Positions 12,110-25,057 of a stretch of 64,000 nt of DNA are shown one piece after another. Below the pieces are notes generated by a model, which did not search any database, was not told the origin of the DNA, and saw nothing but the letters and a program-made list of their open reading frames with translations. Made by a program: the position numbers and the translations under genes. This DNA comes from Euonymus europaeus. Lineage: Eukaryota > Streptophyta > Magnoliopsida > Celastrales > Celastraceae. Positions within the stretch are counted from its first letter, which is position 1. Each line of letters begins with the position of its first letter. Where the stretch lies: the NCBI GenBank assembly GCA_963580455.1, contig OY756960.1:9610001-9674000 (forward strand), given 5' to 3'.

Positions 12110-13340
12110 ATAACTTCCTAGATTATTTCTATTCTAAAACACCAACTTTCTATGACAAATGGAAAAAAACCGTTAAAGCTCCTATATAGATAGAGTTGAG
12201 CAACTTCGGACCATCAATGTTGCTCGGTGTACACTTTTTATTGTTCTTCTATGTCAAATTTTATAGTATAAGATTCCTAGATTATTTCGATGCATAAAAC
12301 CAACTTTCTACTACAAATGGAGAAAAACCGTTAAAAGCTCCTCCATAGATAGAGTTGAGCAACTTCGGACCATCAAAGTTGCTCAATGTACACATTTTAT
12401 TGTTCTTTTATGTCAAATTTTACGAGTATAAGCTTCCTAGATTATTTCGATGCCAAAACACCAACTTTCTATGCCAAATGGACAAAAACCGTTAAAAGCT
12501 CCTCGATAGATAGAGTTGAGCAACTTCGGACCATCAAAGTTGCTCGGTGTACACTTTTGATTGTTCTTCTATGTCAAATTTTATGTGTATAAACTTCCTA
12601 GATTACTTCGATGCCAAAACACCACATATCTATGCCAAATGGACAAAAACCGTTAAAGCTCCTCCATAGATAGAGTTGAGCAAATTCGGACAATGAAAGT
12701 TGCTCGGTGCACACTTTTTATTGTTCTTCTATGTCAAATTTTACGAGTATAACTTCCTAGATTATTTCGATTCCAAAACACCAACTTTCTATGCCAAATG
12801 GACAAAAACCGTTAAAAGCTCCTCCATAGATAGAGTTGAGCAACTTCGGACCATCAAAGTTGCTCGGTGTACACTTTTTATTGTTCTTCTATGTCAAATT
12901 TTACGAGTATAAGCTTCCTAGATTAGTTCGATGCCAAAACACCACATATCTATGCCAAATGGACAATAACCGTTAAAACCTCCTCCATAGATAGAGTTGA
13001 GTAAAGTCGGACCATGAAAGTTGCTCAGTGTACACATTTTATTGTTCTTCTATGTCAAATTTTACGAGTATAACTTCCTAGATTATTTCGATGCCAAAAC
13101 ACCAACTTTCTATGCCAAATGGACAAAAACCGTTAAAAGCTCCTCCATAGATAGAGTTGAGCTACTTCGGACCATCAAAGTTGCTCGGTGTACACATTTT
13201 ATTGTTCTTTTATGTCAAATTTTACGAGTATAAATTCCTAGATTATTTCGATGCCAAAACACCAACTTTCTATGCCAAATGGACAAAAACCGTTAAAAGC
13301 TCCTCCATAGATAGAGTTGAGTAAATTCGGACCATGAAAG
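12110..13340 (+). repeat. Gap-edge block duplicated at 18,361-19,590
   Basis: About 7-8 monomers beginning at the gap edge recur at an offset of 6,250-6,251 bp. Shared markers include GATGCATAAAACCAAC (12,290 and 18,541), GGACAATGAAAGTTGC (12,689 and 18,940) and GGACAATAACCG with AAAACCTCCTCC (12,961 and 19,211). The first monomer is intact at 12,110-12,220, but its counterpart at 18,361-18,480 is scrambled. Confidence 0.8.
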
Positions 13341-14499
13341 TTGCTCGGTGTACACTTTTTATTATTCTTCTATGTCAAATTTTACGATTATAAGCTTCGT
13401 AGATTATTTCGATGCCAAAACACTACATATCTATGCCAAATGGACAAAAACCGTTAAAAGCTCCTCCATAGATAGAGTTGAGCAACTTTGGACCATCAAA
13501 ATTGCTCGGTGTACACTTTTTATTGTTCTTTTATGTCAAATTTTACGAGTATAACTTCCTAGATTAGTTCGATTCCAAAACACCAACTTTCTATGACAAA
13601 TGGACAAAAACCGTTAAAGCTCCACCATAGATAGAGTTGAGCAACTTCGGACCATCAATGTTGCTCGGTGTACACTTTTTATTGTTCTTCTATGTCAAAT
13701 TTTACGTGTATAACTTCCTAGATTTTTTCGATTCCAAAACACCAACTTTCTATGCCAAATGGACAAAAACCGTTAAAAGCTCCTCCATAGATAGAGTTGA
13801 GCAAATTTGGACCATGAAAGTTGCTCGGTGTACACTTTTTATTGTTCTTCTATGTCAAATTTTATGAGTATAAGCTTCGTAGATTATTTCGATGCCAAAA
13901 CACAACATATCTATGCCAAACGGACAAAAACCGTTAAAAGCTCCTCCATAGATAGATTTGAGCAACTTCGGACCATGAAAGTTGCTCGGTGTACATTTTT
14001 TATTGTTCTTCTTTGTCAAATTTTACGAGTATAACTTCCTAGATTATTTGGATTCCCTAACACCAACTTTCTATGACAAATGGACAAAAACCGTTAAAGT
14101 TCTACCATCGAGAGAGTTAAGCAACTTCGGACCATCAAATTGCTCGGTGTACACTTTTTATTGTTCTTCTATGTCAAATTTTACGTGTATAAGCTTTCTA
14201 GATTACTTCGATGCCAAAACAACACATATCCATGCTAAATGGACAAAAACCGTTAAAAGCTCCTCCATAGATAGATTTGAGCAAATTCGGACCATGAAAG
14301 TTGCTCGATGCACACTTTTTATTGTTCTTCTATGTCAAATTTTATGAGTATAAGATTCCTAGATTACTTCGATGCCAAAACACTACATATCTATGCCAAA
14401 CGGACAAAAACCGTTAAAAGCTCCTCCATTGATAGAGTTGAGCAACTTCGGACCATGAAACTTGCTCAGTGTACACTTTTTATTGTTCTTCTATGTCAA
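13341..14499 (+). repeat. Mosaic satellite monomers, no regular HOR
   Basis: About seven monomers of mixed class. One carries CCATCGAGAGAGTTAAGC (about 14,105) and is a counterpart of 19,727. The relation to 19.58-19.95 kb has an offset of about 5,609 bp, one monomer different from the following block, so an indel of one monomer separates the two alignments. Nothing else is present. Confidence 0.7.
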
Positions 14500-16905
14500 A
14501 TTTTACGAGTATAAGCTTCCTAGATTATCTCGATGCCAAAACACCAACTTTCTATGCCAGATGGACAAAAACCGTAAAAAGCTCCTCGATAGATAGAGTT
14601 GAGCAACTTCGGACCATCACAGTTGCTCGGTGTACACTTTTGATTGTTCTTCTATGTCAAATTTTACGTGTATAAACTTCCTAGATTACTTCGATGCCAA
14701 AACACCACATATCTATGCCAAATGGACAAAAACCGTTAAAGCTCCTCCATAGATAGAGTTGAGCAAATTCGGACCATGAAAGTTGCTCGGTGTACACTTT
14801 TTATTGTTCTTCTATGTCAAATTTTACGAGTATAACTTCCTAGATTATTTCGATTCCAAAACACCAACTTTCTATGTCAAATGGACTGAAACCGTTAAAA
14901 GCTCCTCCATAGATAGAGTTGAGCAACTTCTGACCATCAAAGATGCTCGGTGTACACTTTTTATTGTTCTTCTATGTCAAATTTTACGAGTATAACTTCC
15001 TAGATTATTTCGATTCCAAAACACCAACTTTCTATGACAAATGGACAAAAACAGTTAAAGCTCCTCCATAGATAGAGTTGAGAAGCTTCGGACCATGAAA
15101 GTTACCTGGTGTACACATTTTATTGTTCTTTTATGTCAAATTTTACGAGTATAAGCTTCCTAGATTATTTCGATGCCAAAACACCAAATTTCTATGCCAA
15201 ATGGACAAAAACCGTTAAAAGCTCCACGATATATAAAGTTGAGCAACTTCGGATCATCAAAGTTGCTCGGTGTACACTTTTGATTGTTCTTCTATGTCAA
15301 ATTTTACGTGTATAAACTTCCTAGATTACTTCGATGCCAAAACACCACATATCTATGCCAAATGGACAAAAACCGTTAAAGCTCCTCCATAGATAGAGTT
15401 GAGCAAATTCGGACCATGAAAGTTGCTCGGTGTACACTTTTTATTGTTCTTCTATGTCAAATTTTACGAGTATAACTTCCTAGATTATTTCGATTCCAAA
15501 ACACCAACTTTCTATGTCAAATGGACAAAAACCGTTAAAAGCTCCTGCATAGATAGAGTTGAGCAACTTCGGACCATCAAAGATGCTCGGTGTACACTTT
15601 TTATCGTTCTTCTATGTCAAATTTTACGTGTATAAGCTTCCTTGATTAATTCGATGCCAAAACCCCACATATCTATGCCAAATGGACAAAAACCGCTAAA
15701 AGCTCCTCCATAGATAGAGTTGAGTAAATTCGGACCATGAAAGTTGCTCGGTGTACACTTTTTATTGTTCTTTTATGTCAAATTTTACAAGTATAACTTC
15801 CTAGATTATTTCGATGCCAAAACACCAACTTTCTATTCCAAATGGACAAAAACCGTTAGAAGCTCCTCCATAGATAGAGTTGAGCAACTTCGGACCATCA
15901 AAGTTGCTCGGTGTACACTTTTTATTGTTTTTCTATGTCAAATTTTACGTATATAAGCTTCCTAGATTAGTTCGATGCCAAAACACCACATATCTATGCC
16001 AAATGGACAAAAACCGTTAAAAGCTCCTCCATAGATAGAGTTGAGCAACTTCGGACCATCAAAGTTGCTCGGTGTACACATTTTATTGTTCTTTTATGTC
16101 AAATTTTACGAGTATAACTTCCTAGATTATTTCTCTTCCAAAAAACCAACTTTCTATGAAAAATGGACAAAAACCGTTAAAGCTCCTCCATAGATAGAGT
16201 TGAGCAACTTCGGACCATCAATGTTGCTCGGTGTACACTTTTTATTGTTCTTCTATGTCAAATTTTATAGTATAAGATTCCTAGATTATTTCGATGCCAA
16301 AAAACCAACTTTCTTCTACAAATCGAGAAAAACCGTTAAAAGCTCCTCCATAGATAGAGTTGAGCAACTTCGGACCATCAAAATTGCTCATTGTACACAT
16401 TTTATTGTTCTTTTATGTCAAATTTTACGAGTATAAGCTTCCTAGATTATTTCGATGCCAAAACAACAACTTTCTATGCCAAATGGACAAAAACCGTTAA
16501 AAGCTCCTCGATAGATAGAGTTGAGCAACTTCGGACCATCAAAGTTGCTCGTTGTACACTTTTGATTGTTCTTCTATGTCAAATTTTACGTGTATAAACT
16601 TCCTAGATTACTACGATGCCAAAAACACCACATATCTATGCCAAATGGACAAAAACCGTTAAAGCTCCTCCATAGATAGAGTTGAGCAAATTCGGACCAT
16701 GAAAATTGCTCGGTGTACACTTTTTATTGTTCTTCTATGTCAAATTTTACGAGTATAACTTCCTAGATTATTTCGATTCCAAAACACCAACTTTCTATGC
16801 CAAATGGACAAAAACCGTTTAAAGCTCCTCCATAGATAGAGTTGAGCAACTTCGGACCATCAAAGTTGCTCGGTGTACACTTTTTATTGTTCTTCTATGT
16901 CAAAT
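14500..16905 (+). repeat. ~2.4-kb (15-monomer) block, copy 1 of 3
   Basis: The block recurs at an offset of 5,448 bp (about 19,950-22,350), and most of it again within the second 4.8-kb unit (about 25,058-27,160). Shared private markers include AAAGATGCTCGG, TTCCTTGATTAATTCG (15,639, 21,087, 25,895), CCGTTAGAAGCTCC and CTATTCCAAATGG. This copy is the most diverged (for example GGACTGAAACCG near 14,884), which fits an older duplication. Confidence 0.8.
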
Positions 16906-17352
16906 TTTATAGTATAAGATTTTTAGATTATTTCGATGCATAAAACCAACTTTCTTCTACAAATGGAGAAAAACCGTTAAAAGCTCCTCCATAGATAGAG
17001 TTGAGCACCTTCGGACCATCAAAGTTGCTCAATGTACACATTTTATTGTTCTTTTATGTCAAATTTTACGTGTATAAGCTTCCTAGATTATTTCGATGCC
17101 AAAACACCAACTTTCTATGCCAAATGGACAAAAACCGTTAAAAGCTCCTCGATAGATAGAGTTGAGCAACTTCGGACCATCAAATTTGCTCGGTGTACAC
17201 TTTTGATTGTTCTTCTATGTCAAATTTTACGTGTATAAACTTCCTAGATTACTTCGATGCCAAAACACCACATATTTATGCCAAATGGACAAAAACCGTT
17301 AAAGCTCCTCCATAGATAGAGTTGAGCAACTTCGGACCATCAAAGTTGCTCG

Positions 17353-18312
17353 GTGTACACATTTTATTGTTCTTTTATGTCAAATTTTACGAGTATAACT
17401 TCCTAGATTAGTTCGATTCCAAAACACCAACTTTCTATGACAAATGGACAAAAACCGTTAAAGCTCCACCATAGATAGAGTTGAGCAACTTCGGACCATC
17501 AATGTTGCTCGGTGTACACTTTTTATTGTTCTTCTATGTCAAATTTTACGTGTATAACTTCCTAGATTTTTTCGATTCCAAAACACCAATTTTCTATGCC
17601 AAATGGACAAAAACCGTTAAAAGCTCCTCCATAGATAGAGTTGAGCAACTTCGGACCATCAAAGTTGCTCGGTGTACACTTTTTATTATTCTTCTATGTC
17701 AAATTTTACGAGTATAAGCTTCGTAGATTATTTCGATGCCAAAACACTACATATCTATGCCAACTGGACAAAAACCGTTAAAAGCTCCTCCATAGATAGA
17801 GTTGAGCAACTTCGGACCATCAAAGTTGCTCAGTGTACACATTTTATTGTTCTTTTATGTCAAATTTTACGAGTATAACTTCCTAGATTAGTTCGATTCC
17901 AAAACACCAACTTTCTATGACAAATGGACAGAAACCGTTAAAGCTCCACCATAGATAGAGTTGAGAAACTTCGGACCATCAATGTTGTTCGGTGTACACT
18001 TTTTATTGTTCTTCTATGTCAAATTTTATGTGTATAACTTCCTAGATTTTTTCGATTCCAAAACACCAACTTTCTATGCCAAATGGACGAAAACCGTTAA
18101 AAGCTCCTCCATAGATAGAGTTGAGCAACTTCGGACCATCAAAGTTGCTCGGTGTACACTTTTTATTGTTCTTCTACGTCAAATTTTACGTGTATAGGCT
18201 TCCTAGATTAGTTCGATGCCAAAACACCACATATCTATGTCAAATGGACAAAAACCGTTAAAAGCTCCTCCATAGATAGAGTTGAGCAACTTCGGACCAT
18301 CAAAGTTGCTCG
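17353..18312 (+). repeat. Duplicated trimer (2 x 480 bp)
   Basis: A monomer with TTAGTTCGATTCC and GCTCCACCATAG, followed by an H-type monomer (TAGATTTTTTCG), recurs at an offset of exactly 480 bp (17,353 and 17,833). The third monomer differs between copies: A-type at 17,674 and F-like at 18,154. A further start of the same unit at 18,313 runs straight into the scrambled monomer. Confidence 0.75.
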
Positions 18313-18360
18313 GTGTACACATTTTACTGTTCTTTTATGTCAAATTTTACGAGTATAACT

Positions 18361-18480
18361 TCCTATATTATTTCTATTCTAAACACCAACTTCTATGACA
18401 ATGGAAACGTTTAGCTCTTAATCTAGTAGACAATAGATAGCCAACGTTAACGGACCATCTATAGAGGTGATTGCTCGGTG
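18361..18480 (+). repeat. Scrambled, degenerate monomer (probable consensus error or local rearrangement)
   Basis: Both flanks are clean satellite, but this monomer does not align in its middle. Compared with its duplicate at 12,110-12,230 it has shortened homopolymers (CTAAACACC for CTAAAACACC, CAACTTCTATG for CAACTTTCTATG, GACAATGG for GACAAATGG). About 60 bases then follow in which recognisable fragments (TCTAGTAGACAATAGATAG, CGGACCATC) are out of order, before the normal sequence resumes at TTGCTCGGTG. The net length between shared anchors is 6 bp longer than in the intact copy. Loss of homopolymer bases suggests a poorly polished consensus; a genuine local rearrangement is the alternative. 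Confidence 0.85.
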
Positions 18481-20249
18481 TACACTTTTTATTGTTCTTC
18501 TATGTCAAATTTTATAGTATAAGATTCCTAGATTATTTCGATGCATAAAACCAACTTTCTACTACAAATGGAGAAAAACCGTTAAAAGCTCCTCCATAGA
18601 TAGAGTTGAGCAACTTCGGACCATCAAAGTTGCTCATTGTACACATTTTATTGTTCTTTTATGTCAAATTTTACGAGTATAAGCTTCCTATATTATTTCG
18701 ATGCCAAAACACCAACTTTCTATGCCAAATGGACAAAAACCGTTAAAAGCTCCTCGATAGATAGAGTTGAGCAACTTCGGACCATCAAAGTTGCTCGGTG
18801 TACACTTTTGATTGTTCTTCTATGTCAAATTTTATGTGTATAAACTTCCTAGTTTACTTCGATGCCAAAACACTACATATCTATGCCAAATGGACAAAAA
18901 CCGTTAAAGCTCCTCCATAGATAGAGTTGAGCAAATTCGGACAATGAAAGTTGCTCGGTGTACACTTTTTATTGTTCTTCTATGTCAAATTTTACGGGTA
19001 TAACTTCCTAGATTATTTCGATTCCAAAACACCAACTTTCTATGCCAAATGGACAAAAACCGTTAAAAGCTCCTCCATAGATAGAGTTGAGCAACTTCGG
19101 ACCATGAAAGTTGCTCGGTGTACACTTTTTATTGTCTTCTATGTCAAATTTTACGAGTATAAGCTTCCTAGATTAGTTCGATGCCAAAACACCACATATC
19201 TATGCCAAATGGACAATAACCGTTAAAACCTCCTCCATAGATAGAGTTGAGTAAAGTCGGACCATGAAAGTTGCTCGGTGTACACATTTTATTGTTCTTC
19301 TATGTCAAATTTTACGAGTATAACTTCCTAGATTATTTCGATGCCAAAACACCAACTTTCTATGCCAAATGGACAAAAACCGTTAAAAGCTCCTCCATAG
19401 ATAGAGTTGAGCTACTTCGGACCATCAAAGTTGCTCGGTGTACACATTTTATTGTTCTTTTATGTCAAATTTTACGAGTATAAATTCCTAGATTATTTCG
19501 ATGCCAAAACACCAACTTTCTATGCCAAATGGACAAAAACCGTTAAAAGCTCCTCCATAGATAGATTTGAGCAACTTCGGACCATGAAAGTTGCTCAGTG
19601 TAAATTTTTTATTGTTCTTCTATGTCAAATTTTACGAATATAACTTCCTAGATTATTTCGATTCCCTAACACCAACTTTCTATGACAAATGGACAAAAAC
19701 CGTTAAAGCTCCACCATCGAGAGAGTTGAGCAACTTCGGACTATCAAATTGCTCGGTGTACACTTTTTATTGTTCTTTTATGTCAAATTTTACGTGTATA
19801 AGCTTTCTAGATTACTTCGATGCCAAAACAACACATATCCATGATAAATGGACAAAAACCGTTAAAAGCTCCTCCATAGATAGAGTTGAGCAAATTCGGA
19901 CCATGAAAGTTGCTCGGTGTACACTTTTTATTGTTCTTCTATGTCAAATTTTACGAGTATAAGATTCCTAGATTATCTCGATGCCAAAACACCAACTTTC
20001 TATGCCAAATGGACAAAAACCGTAAAAAGTTCCTCGATAGAATGAGTTGAGCAACTTCGGACCATCACAGTTGCTCGGTGTACACTTTTGATTGTTCTTC
20101 TATGTCACATTTTACGTGTATAAACTTCCTAGATTACTTCGATGCCAAAACACCACATATCTATGCCAAATGGACAAAAACCGTTAAAGCTCCTCCATAG
20201 ATAGAGTTGAGCAAATTCGGAACATGAAAGTTGCTCGGTGTACACTTTT

Positions 20250-23200
20250 TATTGTTCTTCTATGTCAAATTTTACGAGTATAACTTCCTAGATTATTTCG
20301 ATTCCAAAACACCAACTTTCTATGTCAAATGGACAAAAACCGTTAAAAGCTCCTCCATAGATAGAGTTGAGCAACTTCGGACCATCAAAGATGCTCGGTT
20401 TACACTTTTTATTGTTCTTCTATGTCAAATTTTACGCGTATAACTTCCTAGATTATTTCGATTCCAAAACACCAACTTTCTATGACAAATGGACAAAAAC
20501 AGTTAAAGCTCCTCCATAGATAGAGTTGAGCAGCTTCGGACCATGAAAGTTACCCGGTGTACACATTTTATTGTTCTTTTATGTCAAATTTTACGAGTAT
20601 AAGCTTCCTAGATTATTTCGATGCCAAAACACCAACTTTCTATGCCAAATGGACAAAAACCGTAAAAAGCTCCTCGATAGATAGAGTTGAGCAACTTCGG
20701 ATCATCAAATTTGCTCGGTGTACACTTTTGATTGTTCTTCTATGTCAAATTTTACGTTTATAAACTTCCTAGATTACTTCGATGCCGAAACACCACATAT
20801 CTATGCCAAATGGACAAAAACCCTTAGAGCTCCTCCATAGATAGAGTTGAGCAAATTCGGACCATGAAAGTTGCTCGGTGTATACTTTTTATTGTTCTTC
20901 TATGTCAAATTTTACGAGTATAACTTCCTAGATTATTTCGATTCCAAAACACCAACTTTCTATGTCAAATGGACAAAAACCGTTAAAAGCTCCTCCATAG
21001 ATAGAGTTGAGCAACTTCGGACCATCAAAGATGCTCGGTGTACACTTTTTATTGTTCTTCTATGTCAAATTTTACGTGTATAAGCTTCCTTGATTAATTC
21101 GATGCCAAAACACCACATATCTATGCCAAATGGACAAAAACCGCTAAAAGCTCCTCCATAGATAGAGTTGAGTAAATTCGGACCATGAAAGTTGCTCGGT
21201 GTACACTTTTTATTGTTCTTTTATGTCAAATTTTACGAGTATAACTTCCTAGATTATTTCGATGCCAAAACACCAACTTTCTATTCCAAATGGACAAAAA
21301 CCGTTAGAAGCTCCTCCATAGATAGAGTTGAGCAACTTCGGACCATCAAAGTTGCTCGGTGTACACTTTTTATTGTTCTTCTATGTCAAATTTTACGTGT
21401 ATAAGCTTCCTAGATTAGTTCGATGCGAAAACACCACATATCTATGCCAAATGGACGAAAACCGTTAAAAGCTCCTCCATAGATAGAGTTGAGCAACTTC
21501 GGACCATCAAAGTTGCTCGGTGTACACATTTTATTGTTCTTTTATGTCAAATTTTACGAGTATAACTTCCTAGATTATTTCTCTTCCAAAACACCAACTT
21601 TCTATGAAAAATGGACAAAAACCGTTAAAGCTCCTTTATAGATAGAGTTGAGCAACTTCGGACCATCAATGTTGCTCGGTGTACACTTTTTATTGTTCTT
21701 CTATGTCAAATTCTATAGTATAAGATTGCTAGATAATTTCGATGCCAAAAAACCAACTTTCTTCTACAAATCGAGAAAAACCGTTTAAAGCTCCTCCATA
21801 GATAGAGTTGAGAAACTTCGGACTATCAAAATTGCTCAATGTACACATTTTATTGTTCTTTTATGTCAAATTTTACGAGTATAGGCTTCCTAGATTATTT
21901 CGATGCCAAAACACCAACTTTTTATGCCAAATGGACAAAAACCGTTAAAAGCTCCTCGATAGATAGAGTTGAGGAACTTCGGACCATCAAAGTTGCTCGG
22001 TGTACACTTTTGATTGTTCTTCTATGTCAAATTTTACGTGTATAAACTTCCTAGATTACTTCGATGCCAAAACACCACATATCTATGCCAAATGGACAAA
22101 AATCGTTAAAGCTCCTCCATAGATAGAGTTGAGCAAATTCGGACCATGAAAATTGCTCGGTGTACACTTTTTATTGTTCTTCTATGTCAAATTTTACGAG
22201 TATAACTTCCTAGATTATTTCGATTCCAAAACACCAACTTTCTATGCCAAATGGACAAAAACCGTTTAAAGATCCTCCATAGATAGAGTTGAGCAACTTC
22301 GGACCATCAAAGTTGCTCGGTGTACACTTTTTATTGTTCTTCTATGTCAAATTTTACGAGTATAAGCTTCCTAGATTAGTTCGATGCCAAAACACTACAT
22401 ATCTATGCCAAATGCACAAATACCGTTAAATGCTCCTCCACAGATAGAGTTGAGTAAAGTCGGACCATGAAAGTTGCTCGGTGTACACATTTTATTATTC
22501 TTCTATGTCAAATTTTACGAGTATAACTTCCTAGATTATTTCGATGCCAAAACACGAACTTTCTATGCCAAATGGACAAAAACCGTGAAAAGCTCCCCCA
22601 TAGATAGAGTTGAGCTACTTCGGACCATCAATGTTGCTCGGTGTACACATTTTATTGTTCTTTTATGTCAAATTTTACGAGTATAAATTCCTAGATTATT
22701 TCGATGCCAAAACACCAACTTTCTATGCCAAATGGACAAAAACCGTTAAAGCTCCTCCATAGATAGAGTTGAGCAACTTCGGACCATCAATGTTGCTCGG
22801 TGTACACTTTTTATTGTTCTTCTATGTCAAATTTTACGAGTATAACTTCCTAGATTTTTTCGATTCCAAAACACCAACTTTCTATGTCAAATGGACAAAA
22901 ACCGTTAAAAGCTCCTCCATAGATAGAGTTGAGCAACTTCTGACCATCAAAGATGCTCGGTGTACACTTTTTATTGTTCTTCTATGTCAAATTTTACGAG
23001 TATAACTTCCTAGATTATTTCGATTCCAAAACACCAACTTTCTATGAAAAATGGACAAAAACCGTTAAAGCTCCTCCATAGATAGAGTTGAGCAACTTCG
23101 GACCATCAATGTTGCTCGGTGTACACTTTTTATTGTTCTTCTATGTCAAATTTTACGAGTATAAGCTTCGTAGATTATTTCGATGCCAAAACACTACATA

Positions 23201-25057
23201 TCTATGCCAAACGGACAAAAACCGTTAAAAGCTCCTCCATAGATAGAGTTGAGCAAATTCGGACCATGAAAGTTGCTCGGTGTACACTTTTTATTTTTCT
23301 TCTATGTCAAATTTTACGAGTATAAGCTTCGTAGATTATTTCGATCCCAAAACACTACATATCTATGCCAAACGGACAAAAACCGTTAAAAGCTCCTCCA
23401 TAGATAGAGTTGAGCAACTTCGGACCGTGAAAGTTGCTCAGTGTACACTTTTTATTGTTCTTCTATCTCAAATTTTACGAGTATAAGCTTCCTAGATTAT
23501 CTCGATGCCAAAAAACCACCTTTCTTCGACAAATGGACAAAAACCGATAAAAGCTCCACCATAAATAGAGTTGAGCAACTTCGAACCGTCAAAGTTGCTC
23601 GGTGTATACATTTTATTATTCTTCATTGTCAAATTTTATAGTATAAGCTTCCTGGATTATTTCGATGCCAAAAAACCAACTTTCTTTGACAAATGGAGAA
23701 AAACCGTTATAAGCTCCACCATAGATAGAGTTGAGCAACTTTGGACCATCAAAATTGCTCGGTGTACACATTTTATTATTCTTTTATGTCAAATTTTACG
23801 AGTATAAGCTTCCTAGATTATTTCGATGCCAAAAAACCACATATCTATGACAAATGGACAAAAACCGTTAAAGCTCCTCCATAGATAGAGTTGAGCAACT
23901 TCGGACCATCAAAGTTGCTCGGTGTACACTTTTCATTGTTCTTCTATGTCAAATTTTACGTGTATAAGCTTCCTAGATTAGTTCGATGCCAAAACACCAC
24001 ATATCTATGCCAAATGGACAAAAACCGTTAAAAGCTCTGCCATAGATAGAGTTGTGTAAATTCGGACCATCAAAGTTGCTGAATGTACACATTTTATTGT
24101 TCTTTTATGTCAAATTATACGAGTATAAGCTTCCTAGATTATTTCGATGCCAAAACACCAACTTTCTATGCCAAATGGACAAAAACCGTTAAAAGCTCCT
24201 CGATAGATAGAGTTGAGCAACTTCGGACCATCAAAGTTGCTCGGTGTACACTTTTGATTGTTCTTCTATGTCAAATTTTATGTGTATAAACTTCCAAGAT
24301 TACTTCGATGCCAAAACACCACATATCTATGCCAAATGGACAAAAACCGTTAAATCTCCTCCATAGATAGAGTTGAGCAAATTCGGACCACGAAAGTTGC
24401 TCGGTGTACACTTTTTATTGTTCTTCTATGTCAAATTTTACGAGTATAACTTCCTAGATTATTTCGATTCCAAAACACCAACTTTCTATGTCAAATGGAC
24501 AAAAACCGTTAAAAGCTCGTCCATAGATAGAGTTGAGCAACTTCGGACCATCAAAAATGCTCGGTGTACACTTTTTATTGTTCTTCTATGTCAAATTTTA
24601 CGTGTATAAGCTTCCTTGATTAATTCGATGCCAAAACACCACATATCTATGCCAAATGGACAAAAACCGCTAAAAGCTCCTCCATAGATAGAGTTGAGTA
24701 AATTCGGACCATGAAAGTTGCTCGGTGTACACTTTTTATTGTTCTTTTATGTCAAATTTTACGAGTATAACTTCCTAGATTATTTCGATGCGAAAACACC
24801 AACTTTCTATTCCAAATGGACAAAAACCGTTAGAAGCTCCTCCATAGATAGAGTTGAGCAACTTCGGACCATCAAAGTTGCTCGGTGTACACTTTTTATT
24901 GTTCTTCTATGTCAAATTTTACGTGTATAAGCTTCCTAGATTAGTTCGATGCCAAAACACCACATATCTATGCCAAATGGACAAAAACCGTTAAAAGCTC
25001 CTCCATAGATAGAGTTGAGCAACTTCGGACCATCAAAGTTGCTCGGTGTACACATTT
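20250..25057 (+). repeat. 4.8-kb segmental tandem duplication, unit 1 (30 monomers)
   Basis: This 4,808-bp segment is followed directly by a second copy. Rare variants recur in order at an offset of 4,808-4,809 bp: GCTCGGTTTACAC (20,394/25,202), TTACCCGGTGTACAC (20,550/25,358), CCCTTAGAGCTCC (20,821/25,629), AGATTGCTAGATAATTTCG (21,723/26,531), CCGTGAAAAGCTCCCCC (22,583/27,392). Similarity ends near 25,062 and 30,509 at the equivalent monomer position, as expected for a tandem duplication of a 30-monomer unit. Confidence 0.88.

Noticed and set aside
11800..12230. Large inversion as an established biological event
   Set aside because: The only switch of orientation coincides with the assembly gap, so the sequence cannot distinguish a real inversion from a misoriented contig. 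It is kept as a question in the findings.
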